From: Strix aluco
Lineage: Eukaryota > Chordata > Aves > Strigiformes > Strigidae
Direction of reading: 5' to 3'
Assembly (NCBI RefSeq): GCF_031877795.1
Contig: NC_133931.1
Location: forward strand, 70,965,429 to 71,029,428
DNA: 64,000 nt
Numbering within the stretch: position 1 is the stretch's first letter; each line of letters begins with the position of its first letter. The translations under genes and the position numbers were made by a program. The notes below the pieces were generated by a model. The model was not told the DNA's origin. It saw nothing but the letters and a program-made list of their open reading frames with translations, and did no database searches. This document shows positions 26,583 to 53,708 of the stretch, one piece after another.

Positions 26583-27419
26583 AGCATTGTATAGTTATTT
26601 CCCTATTTTAAGAACAAGAAATGCATTGCAATAGTTCTAGATGAGATTCAGATGCTGAATTTTATGATATGGGGACTTAAAATTAAGCATCATAATTGAT
26701 GATTGTAAGTAACATGAAAGAAAATGACGCACTAGTAATTACAACTTTATTCTAAAGCTAAAATTGTAAAAATTGTCATATTATTAGAGGAAAGAAGATA
26801 CTTCACTTCCTTCCTTCAAAATATACCATGAACAGAATATAATCTTAATAGCTAGTCTCTATTATTTATCTCTTGGACTTCTGAAGCTGTTTTTGTGGTG
26901 TCCTGTGTATGTTGTAGACTTTTGTCTCAGAGGAACCAAGGGGCAGTTTTGCAGAAGATTTATTTAATGTTAAAGCTTACCTGTCTTGAAGTTGGTGTGC
27001 TTCAGTGCCAAGATGTAACTTGTAAGGCATCAACAGAGCAGTTTCTAGCAGCATTTCTGTGAATAACTCCCAGTTTGTGGAGGACTGAAGTGTAACTGCA
27101 GATTGCAATTGAATGGAGCATTTCTTAATTTTTGACAACTTTTTATGTTGACTAGCGTTGGAAAAAATGAAATGCTGGAATGTTTGCTGGTGATGGTTGG
27201 AAAAATTGGATATACCCTCTTGCACTCTTGTAGTGTTTCTTTACCTTGGACTGGGGAGTTGAGTCTGGGACTCAGAGTAATGTAACATGTCCAAGTGCTG
27301 CCCTTGCATGGTCGGGAAGGGAAAAGGGGGCTACAACTTGGCTTCTTTATAGACAGAGCCCCGCCTGTTGTTCAGGGGAGAGGCAGTAATGCTCCATCTA
27401 TCTTTAAAAAGGTTACGAT
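26583..27419. other. SDHA-FH intergenic DNA
   Basis: The first 650 bp are AT-rich with no feature I recognise; the rest grades into the FH CpG island. The distance from the last SDHA poly(A) signal to the FH start codon is about 1.1 kb. Confidence 0.6.
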
Positions 27420-27717
27420 AACGCAGCAGAAGCTAAGGCTGCCTTTCCACCGTTTGGCAAGGGCTGGGCCCGTGGCTTCCCCGCAGCCCTGCGCGCAGGG
27501 GAGGCGGGTTTTCCTCGGGCCGGGCGGGTCCCGGCCGCGGAGGCGGCTCCCCCGCGGCCGGTGCCCCTCGCCGGAGCCCGCCCCCGCCTCCCCGTGCCCC
27601 GCCCGCGGCAGCCGATTGGCGCGGCGGAACCTCCGGGCCGATAGCCGTCCCCACCCCCTTGACGCTCGTCCGGGGCGGTCCCGCCGCCTCTCCCCTCCCC
27701 GTGGCCGGCCCCCGGCG
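27420..27717 (+). promoter_or_regulatory. FH CpG-island promoter
   Basis: The sequence becomes strongly GC- and CpG-rich from about 27460, and the island continues to about 28330 inside intron 1. An inverted CCAAT box (ATTGG, 27615-27619, in GCCGATTGGCGCGG) lies about 100 bp before the start codon. No TATA box is present, as expected for a housekeeping gene. Confidence 0.75.
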
Positions 27718-44859
<17,142 letters not shown>

Positions 44860-44888
44860 CTTCTGTACAAAGTGTTCTTAACATAAAA

Positions 44889-44898
44889 AATAAATAAA
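44889..44898 (+). terminator. FH polyadenylation signals (overlapping AATAAA)
   Basis: Two overlapping AATAAA hexamers (44889-44894 and 44893-44898) lie 30-40 bp after the FH stop codon, implying an unusually short 3' UTR of about 60 bp. Confidence 0.75.
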
Positions 44899-44949
44899 AC
44901 GGATACGGTATGCTTTTGTTTCACATGTTTTCATGGTATTACTTTCTTA

Positions 44950-45319
44950 AGAGATGAGATGAACTGATTTTACGGGGAAGATTACACAGCTGTAGTTTTT
45001 TTTATATTGGAAAATAAGTAAACACTGATGTAACTGAAAAGGAATGTTCCTCGGAGGCGGCCCACCCTCCGCCGGGGCGGTGCCGTTCCTGTGCCTGTGC
45101 TGGGGGGGGGGGCGCGGGCCCCGCCTCGGGCCCAGCCGTCTCTCACTCCGCGAGCCCCAAGCGGCCAATCGCCGCCACTGCGAGCCGGGCGGAAGTTCGG
45201 GGGTGGGCCGCAGTACAGGCACTTCCGCCTTCGCCGCTGCGCTTCCGGGTGGCGGAGAGAGCCGCTGCCGGGACCGGGACCGGGACCAGGAGCCAGAGGG
45301 AGGCCGAGACGCCGCCGCT
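44950..45319 (+). promoter_or_regulatory. CHMP5 CpG-island promoter
   Basis: GC content rises sharply after 45040. A CCAAT box lies at 45165-45169. Three ETS-type cores lie within about 60 bp: CGGAAGT at 45190-45196, ACTTCCG at 45221-45227 and CTTCCGGG at 45242-45249. The probable 5' UTR contains an 11-G run (45102-45112) upstream and a short (GGGACC) tandem at about 45268-45290. The whole promoter fits within about 420 bp of the FH poly(A) signal. Confidence 0.7.
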
Positions 45320-48300
45320 ATGAACCGCTTCTTCGGTAAAGCGAAGCCGAAGGCGCCTCCGCCCAGCCTCACCGACTGCATCGGGACGGTGAGTGCCCTC
45401 CCCGGGGGAGCTGGCCCGCACCCGGGCCGCCGGCGCCGGCCGGTGCGCTGCTCGGCCCGGCCGCCGCCTCGGGAGGGGGCAGGGGGGCGGCCGCGGGGGC
45501 GGCCCGGTGGGTCCAGGGCCTGGGCCCGGGGCTGAGGGCGCGCCCGCGCCCCTCGGGCCGTGCCTCCGCCCGCACAGGTGTGGGTGTAGGGCTTCGTGCC
45601 TGAGGTACTGCGTGTCCGCGGGCCGGCCCCTACGCGGAAGTGTGCGGGTGTCCGCACCGGCCCGGAGGCGCGGCGGGGGTGCACTGGTTTGGGGGTACAG
45701 CCCGTGCGTGTGGGTGTATGTGCGTGGCAGTATGCACCTGCCCGTAGGTGTGCCTCAGTGGATCTGGTATGGAAACACAGCGGTGTGTGGGCACTGTGAG
45801 TGTGTACTTGAGTGTGCATAGATAGGCGCCTCTGCCTTGGCGCAGCGTGTTTATGCATATGCACACACGTATTTCAGGGCGCACCTGTGCATCAGCACAG
45901 CGTGTGCAGGAGGAGTGTACCTGTACACCAGTACATACGTTTGTACGTATATACACACATGCCAATATTTGTTTCCTATGTGCAGGAGCACATCCTATAA
46001 ATGGATGCACTCAACATGCATGTAAGGCCTCGATCTCTTTATATCCTCACGGTATCTTTATATCCACACGCTGGCAGTATGATGTTCTCCTGTGTCCCCA
46101 CTTGCTCCCCACGCGTATGTTCCCACTCTCCCTTGCAGTTTCTGCTCGCTCTCTTGCTGTGCCTGCTGTGCTTGCCGTGACATTGCACGAAATGGCAGAT
46201 TTTTTGTTATCCTTGCCGGCTGAGCAGTCAGATGACTCAAAGCTGTCATGAGGCTGATAGGAGGAAGGATGCATCAGGAACTGTGGTACTGGTATTTTTA
46301 TTTTTTCTTCTTTGAAAAAACACTCCAAATTTATGTTTTTTCAGAGTAGTAAGTAGGAAACATAGGAACAAAGGGCTAATAGTTGTGATAATGTTAAAAT
46401 TCAGTCTTACATGTGATGTTCTTTTTGATTTTATTTAAATAAGGTGCCATTTTGCTCAATAGGGACTTGGGATATCACGATCACTTGCTTTGTGTACAGT
46501 GGGGCCCTTCTGTAGCAATGAAACATACCTTGGTATGCATTATTTGTGAATAATAGAAAGCAGATCTTCAGGTCCTAATACACAGTTTAGTCTTCCTTTG
46601 GATAAATTGCATCTGTTCTCCTCTCTTCTGTCTGTTCTCAAGCTGAGGTCTTGTGTAACATGTGTCAAATTATATAGTTAATGAATGTAGGAGGATCTGT
46701 CTCTGTTTCCTGCTAGAACTGCTTAAAAGAATCATTATATAAATAAACCAAATAACTGGTTTTCCCCTGTGAAGGAGGCTGACCTTAAAGATGCATTTAG
46801 GTGATGGAGATCTTGAGGAGGTGCTACACTTTGAACCTACAAGAGTTTTAAAATCATAAATATGTCTTTTTCTTGCTGTTAGTAAAATATTTGGCATAAT
46901 AGAAAGCTTAATACAATTTTTTCAAAGCCAGCTGTGCCCACGCACTTTAATGCCTTGTGTGGAGTGTTTGTATCAGATGTTCTGCTCAGGATGCCTCTGG
47001 CAAATGCATGTTGCTGTCATAGAGCAGAGATGTAAAAGGATCATTGAGACACCAAAATGAAAATCCACATAATTATACATGTTTATCTACACTATTAGCA
47101 AGTCAGAATTGTAAATTTGCACTGATTGGTCTCATGCTATAATTGGAATGTCATTATATTCTAATCCCTAGAGAGGTTCTTTGGAATGAGAAGTTAATAA
47201 GCTTTATTTTGTTGTTTCCAGAGAAATGCTGTGATAGTTGGTTCATGTTAAGAAGGCTTTCTTTGGGTTTTTTTATGAATTTGTGCATTGTGTTAGAATG
47301 ATCTATACCCATGCTGGGTTATGTAATTACCATCTTTAACCTTCTTATGCAAAAGGGTTAAAATATTCCCATAATGACAGCTCCATGGTATGCTTTGGAC
47401 CAGGGCTGTTACGGTTGACTGCTGGAGGTCTCTTACTGAGCTGTGCAGCTACTATTGGGATTTGGAGCAAAAGTGCAGTGAGAATTCGGAGTAGCTACCA
47501 GGTGGAACTGCTGTGTCCTGGCTCCTTTTGTGGGAAGTGATAGGGAAAGTGTTGATCTGACAAAGAAGTTAGGCACCTTTGAAAAAATGGTTGTCTGGGC
47601 TTTTTAAACATAACCAGTAATCCAGGTATCATTTTGAAGGATTAATGTTCTCTGCCCACCAAAAATAAACCTCTAGCCTTGCTGAACACATCTCTGTCCC
47701 TTTTGCGTTGCTCCCTTATCTGCCAGCATGGTACAACTGTGTTTTTCTTTTTGCGTTCCAGTTTAGTCCCTGGCACTGTATGTTATCAGAATTCCTGAAT
47801 AGAGACCGTGACTTGAGTGGGTGTGCAAGGGAGCATCTCAATGACAAGAACATGTTACAATGGCAGAGCTTCGTGTGACCTCCAGAAGTTTCTTGTGCTC
47901 CTTGTAGAAGGTGTTTCACTCAATTCTGATTTTGGATTCTCTACAAACTTTGAAATGTTCATAAAACCACTGAGTGAAGGAACAGTTCAGTTAGAAGCAT
48001 AATAAAACTGAGACTGTTCTTTTTATTGTCCATATGTGAATAAAACCTTAATGAATGGGGTTTTTGTTTGTTTTCCCCATCATGCATTAAAGGTGGATAG
48101 CAGAGCTGAGTCAATTGACAAGAAAATTGCTAGGCTTGATGCAGAACTAGTGAAGTATAAGGATCAAATGAAGAAGATGAGAGAGGGGCCTGCAAAGGTA
48201 AGAATCTTCTGTGCAATTTAAGCATGAAAGGATATGACTCACACTTCTTGTCATGTAGCGGGTGATGTAGCCAGTTCATCAGGTTCTTAGAATTGCATCT

Positions 48301-51300
48301 TGCCCTACTGATGAGGTGTAAGATCCTGCAGGATTATTTTTATCCTGAAGCATCTCTTAGACATTCATTTTTGAACAGTGTTTTCATTGGTTTTTATTTC
48401 TTCCATTCCTCAATCAGAAGGAACTCGCTTCCCTTCTTCCTTCTGTTACCTGAATTAAGGCTGATAGTGAGGCTGTTTTGTTCTTCAGCCATAATAAAAA
48501 GGTCTCACTATGCAGAAAGGGAGTAGCAAAGCCCATTTTTGAAAGGGGATGAACATATAATATAAAATTTATCTAATAATAAACATATATAATATAAACA
48601 GTAGTATTAAGGCTGTGGTATTATTTGATGCTGACCATTAAAATGTGTTGATGAAAGATGGTTCTGATGGACAAAGTTTGTGTTCTGCTTATCAAAAAAA
48701 ATTCAAAAGCCAGACATTTTTGAAAGTATCTTCTATTAGAAGCTTTATATACAAGCCTATTTGGTTAATCATTAATGCAGGACAAAGGCTGAACGTGACT
48801 ATTGTTAAACTCTTTGCACTAGTAACTGAGGAATCTCTTGGAAATCTTAAATGCAATACATTAGGTTTAAACAGTATAATCAAGAATAAAGTCAAATATT
48901 TTTCCTAATGTAACAATACTGTGTCTTTCAGAATACAGTAAAGCAGAAAGCACTGAGAGTGTTAAAGCAGAAGCGAATGTAAGTTAAAACCTTTCTCTGT
49001 TTGGGATTAACGAAAGCCTGTTTTCCTTAAGGGGGGTAGCACACTTTAATTTCTCTTTCCAGTGCTTCTGAGCGTTCTTTAAAGAAAAATGCTGAACAAG
49101 CTAGCCAGCCTTTCAGAAGCATTTTCTTACAGGTTTTGTGTCAGCATATTTGTGCTTTATTTGTATTTGAGTGTGTAAATTTGGACTGGGACAAGCTGAC
49201 CTAAATCTGCTCATTATTACAGCTATGCTTGGCTCCTAAACTTTCTGAGAGAGTGCCTCATTTTATATTATTAATTGATTACTATAAATTGTGTACTCAG
49301 TGATCTTGGTCTGGTTTACTGGAAATTTACCTGTTCTCTGTGGACACCCTTTAGGACTTGAGCACATGTAGTGCACGTAATTGTGTCTATGCAGAAAAAA
49401 CAGAATGGACAGGGTAGATGATCCTGTGGTTTGGTCTAGTCTAGAATACTGTCTTGAAAAGTGCCCGGCAACAAATACAAAGGAAAGAATGTCAGAACAT
49501 GGTAAGTGTTCAGAGGTGCTTTACAGTCCCTGAACTGCAAATCTCTTAGATGCTGTCTGAGCCAAAGCTTGTGTCGTCTTGTATTTCATATCCCTCAGAT
49601 GAAGTGTACCTCTACAGACCTGCTCAGTTACCTTTTGCTACCTCATCTTCCCTGTCTTCTCTGCCCTGCAGAGCTCCAGTGCACAGCCACTGTGGTTTGG
49701 ATAACCTGCATCTCTTCCATGCTGCTTACAGCATTAATGAGCAATTGCATGCATCTCTGGCTTATACTGATTAAAATTTTGCTATATCCTCACCTACTGT
49801 GTAAACCTATACAAATATGGTATTGCCATCAGTTAAAACAGAAGCTTAGTTCAGGAGTGGCTTTATCAACTTTAAATACATAGAAATGCATAATGGCCAG
49901 ATTTTTATGAAACTATTTATTCTGATATGATTTTTTTAAAAAAATATTATCATAAACAAAACTGTTCCTATCTTCAGACTACTGCTGTTTTAAAATTTTT
50001 TTAAAAAATTAAGAATTTTGTGGCAATAAATAGTGGTGTGTTAAAGCCATTCTTTGCATTGTTTTTAACAGGTATGAACAACAGCGGGATAATCTGTCAC
50101 AACAGTCTTTTAATATGGAACAAGCGAATTACACTATTCAGGCACTGAAGGATACAAAGACAACGGTACCAGTATATTAATCTCGCATGTGTTTAACTTG
50201 TGTGTGCTATATCAGATACAAGCATGTTGTTTGACTCTATTCTAGGTTGATGCAATGAAACTGGGGGTGAAAGAAATGAAGAAAGCTTACAAGCAAGTCA
50301 AAATTGATCAAATTGAGGTGAGCTTCTATAGTGGAAATTATTAAAGAACAGAAACAATGTACTGAAATAGTGCCGAGTGGACTATGTAATTTAAATGTAA
50401 GCTGACTGCTTTAGTTCACATGAGTTTGCCTCCTTTTTAAGGGACCACCGTAATTCCTTCATGATCTCTCTGGTACCACGCAGTCAGTTGTTGGCCTTAT
50501 TGCACTGATTGTTGTTTCCTTGCTGGGCTAATCTTTAATCTCTCCCTTCCTTTCCTCTGCACGTCAGCATAAATGTTGGTGAATACTTCCTGCTATGGCT
50601 TTTTTGTCTTTTCCCCCCCACCCCCCCCATGCTAGCAGCATGCAGATCAGTCCTTTGCTCCCCCAGTTCAAGATAGTGCCCGATTAAAAAAACAAAACCC
50701 AGAAACAAAACCAACCAAAAACCTTCATCAATAAACAAACAAACAATTTAATTTTGAGAGGTCTGCAAGTCCTGGCCCTGTCTTCAGAAAATGTATAAAA
50801 AAACCCCATAAGATCTCTAAATATAATTTGAAGTATGCTCAACTTATCAAATGCCAGTGCTGAATTCCTTTAAGTTCTCTTTCCTGTGCTGTTTCTATAT
50901 ATGGCCTGCATTGTAAACCTTTAGGCAAGTATTATCTCCTTGTACTCAAGCACAGTGCCAATAGGTATGCTAAAGTATTTTCTAAATTACGGTGTGACAC
51001 ATTTCAGGTTAATGTTTATTCTCTAGATGGTATATTTAATTTCTCTAGATTTCATAATTTCCTGCTTTTCAGATAGTGCTGGACTCTGGGTAATTTATTA
51101 GAGGTTTTCAATTTACCCTGAAGAATACTTAAAAGGGTTTTGCAGAGATGTTGTTTCAAGGTTCCTCTTTTTCTACCTGATACTTTTATTACAATTTTAA
51201 TAGTAGTTAAGGCCACACTCTAGTACTGAATGCATGTGTCTTTCATTAATGCTGCTACAAAAAATTAAATAAAATTGAGTGCCTTGTATTTTGGAATTAT

Positions 51301-52551
51301 TAAGCTGAATTTCATTAAGCTCTGATTAACTAAAACTATTAAATGTGGACCAGCTGAAATTGTTTCTTGCTCCAGGACATACAAGATCAGCTAGAGGATA
51401 TGATGGAAGAAGCCAATGAAGTCCAGGAAGCACTGAGTCGTAGCTATGGAACACCAGAGATTGATGAAGATGACTTGGAAGCAGGTTAGGAAGGTGGAGG
51501 ATGATTTTTACATTCAGTGATGTAAAAATCATCATACAATGATTTTTAATTTCATTAGCCAAATACTTTGTGTGTTTAAAAAAAAAAAAGTTTAAATCAC
51601 TTTTTTAAACACAAAAGCTGCATTTCCTTTAAGAACAGTAACAAAAGCATGAGACAGACATATGAGATACACACTAATGGAATGCTACAGTGAAGGAAAG
51701 AAGGTTCTCTCTATTTCGTGTGTGTTTATTCTCGACTGATGACTAAGTAATGCTAAATGAGTATGAATGTAAGCATTCAGTATGAATCCTGTTTCTCTGT
51801 AAGAGCAACTTTTCTGTTTGCAAAAGAATTTCTTTGTATAATTTTTCAACCAAGATAATTAAATTTCAGAACTGGATGCGTTAGGTGATGAGCTTTTAGC
51901 TGATGAAGACAATTCCTACTTGGATGAAGCTGCATCTGCTCCAGCAATCCCAGAGGTCACTCCCACTGACACGAAAAACAAAGTGAGTCCTTTCCTTTTT
52001 GAAAGCAAAATAATTCAAGACAAAAAGAAAGTAACCTCATTTGTGTTGGTTGCTTGATATTTGGAATCCTTAATATTTTGAACAAAAAAAAAAGTCCTTA
52101 ATGGTTTATGTATTTTGGATATATTTCATATAAATACATCTTATAAATAAAGTGTACTTAATACTCTTTATTAAATTTTAAAGAGCTAAAATGGCATTTT
52201 GTAACTCCTACCTAACATTGTCAGACTGCAAGTAGAATTTCAGTGTACTATTACAGCTCCTAGTGCAGTTAGTCTTAAAAACATAAGAAACGTAAAAAAG
52301 CAAATGTAAAAAAAAAAGCTTTTGGGGCTTTAATATAGCTTCATAGTGAGGAGGAACACTGATGCTCTTATTTTGATCCCAGCTGGCACACAGTGACAGT
52401 TACAGGTATATCACTTCATAGAAAATTGTAGGGAAACTTTTGTGAAATGTTCTGGTTGGTGGAGAGTTGTTAACCTGTTGCTCCTTTTTCTTTCTTACAG
52501 GATGGTGTATTGGTGGATGAATTTGGATTGCCAAAGATCCCCGCAACATAA
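45320..52551 (+). CDS. CHMP5: CHMP5, charged multivesicular body protein 5 (ESCRT-III)
   Basis: Eight coding exons: 45320-45388, 48093-48197, 48932-48978, 50072-50165, 50246-50317, 51376-51484, 51870-51982 and 52501-52551 (TAA). They give 219 aa, the same as human, with GT-AG introns and closed phases. CHMP5 is an ESCRT-III accessory subunit that acts on endosomal membranes in multivesicular-body sorting and binds the Vps4 cofactor LIP5/VTA1. The protein starts [17 protein letters not shown], continues as the basic Snf7-type helical hairpin ([37 protein letters not shown]), and ends in an acidic tail ([20 protein letters not shown]) and [16 protein letters not shown]. No defect is seen. It follows FH by 460 bp and precedes BAG1 in the same orientation, unlike the head-to-head human pair. 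Confidence 0.97.
45389..48092 (+). other. CHMP5 intron 1
   Basis: A 2.7-kb intron. Apart from the CpG island and the GT/AC tract at its start, I see no nested gene or recognisable repeat. Confidence 0.75.
45560..46020. repeat. Degenerate GT/AC-rich tract in CHMP5 intron 1
   Basis: About 450 bp just downstream of the CpG island are dominated by GTGTG, TGTGCG, CACACG and TACGTATAC units without a fixed period. On the minus strand this makes a His/Thr/Arg-rich open frame that is surely not a gene. It looks like a decayed or expanding TG/CA array mixed with CpG-island sequence. Confidence 0.65.
51500..51533 (+). other. Perfect 14-bp stem-loop after CHMP5 exon 6
   Basis: GATGATTTTTACAT (51500-51513) and its exact reverse complement (51520-51533) flank a 6-nt loop. 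The hairpin begins 16 nt after the last base of exon 6, inside intron 6. Confidence 0.8.
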
Positions 52552-53379
52552 ATGTTTTGAAAGCACAATGGATATAATGAACTACACTTTATAAATTAAG
52601 TTTGTTTTTTTTTTTTTTAAATCCTGGAGAACTTGTCCTTCCAGTGTAACCTTAATATCACTACATCCTAGAATGCAGTATGAATGGCTGGTGGTGTTCT
52701 TTCTCTGAAGAAAGTTGTTTTACTACTGACTTTTCTATTAATGGAAAATTCGGCATAATTCCCTTCAGTGGAAGCAAGTCAGTCTAATAGGTTTTGATTT
52801 TCATGTCTTATGGACAAAGTAATACGTGAAGAGTAGTGGTGGCTGTTGATAGCTGAGGTTTTTGACTTCGTATTGTTTCTCTTTCTTGAAACTAAGACTG
52901 TATGTTGCCGCTTACTCTCTGTAAAATAGCTCCCTTATTACTATGCTCATTTGATAAAGGAATTGAAAGCGATTTTTAAACTACTGCAGTCTTGAGACTT
53001 TTATGCTACCATACTTGTAACCTTCTTGAAAGCTGTAGTAAGTAGGGTTATCGTTAACTTCATGTATTCTATGGCGACATAAACACATAGATTAGCTGAT
53101 CCTTTTGTGTGGCGTTTCTGGTAATTAACGTGGTCTTAACCTGCCCCGTTCTTAAGTGTCGTGTGCTGCTGGAACACAGGCTTATCCGGAGGGGGGGAGC
53201 CCGGCTCCGATCCCAACAGCCCCTCGTGCTGCCTTTCGCAGCGTCACGCTGACACCAGGGCTGGTGGGGCCGCCTCTCCACTGCTGTCAGTTGCTCGGAG
53301 CAGCAATAAAAGCCAACAGGAGAACCAGCATCCTGGGGAAAAGCTGCTCCGAGAAAAGCTGCTGGTTTTAATTCGCCCG
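52552..53379 (+). other. CHMP5 3' UTR and CHMP5-BAG1 gap
   Basis: The first 560 bp are AT-rich 3' UTR-like sequence without a canonical AATAAA; a weak GATAAA lies near 52953. The first canonical AATAAA is at 53305-53310, inside a GC-rich segment and in the loop of an 11-bp stem (53294-53304 with 53343-53353). If used, the CHMP5 transcript would end within about 380 bp of the BAG1 start codon. Confidence 0.5.
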
Positions 53380-53708
53380 CCGCAGGTCTGAGGCTGGGCT
53401 CGGGAGCCGTCAGGCCGCGGTTGGGTGGTGGAGCGGCGCTGCCGGTTGGTGGCGGCCGCCCCTCCTCCCTAGGGCGCTTGATTGCTTCCTCTCGCTAATT
53501 ACCGACCCGACGGCTACCGCCGTCCCCCCGCCGATGACGCCGGTAAAGAGCAACTCGGGGGGAGCTCGCCATGGGCGCCCGCTGACGTCACGGCCCTGCT
53601 GCTCCACCCCTCCCGGCTGGAGAGGGGGTGGGCTCTAGGGCGGAAGTGACGCCCTACCGGCGCGCCCCCGGATGCGCCCGCAGAACGGTTTCCTTGTGGC
53701 GGGGCGAG
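53380..53708 (+). promoter_or_regulatory. BAG1 CpG-island promoter with a consensus CRE
   Basis: The GC- and CpG-rich promoter carries a perfect palindromic cAMP-response element, TGACGTCA, at 53583-53590, and an ETS/CRE-like composite CGGAAGTGACG at 53641-53651. No TATA box is seen. The island continues into intron 1 to about 54300. Confidence 0.72.

Noticed and set aside
44947-45864. 305-codon minus-strand open frame over the CHMP5 promoter and exon 1
   Set aside because: Its His/Thr/Arg-rich C-rich composition comes from the GT/AC tract and the CpG island read backwards. It overlaps a real exon and has no homology I recognise.
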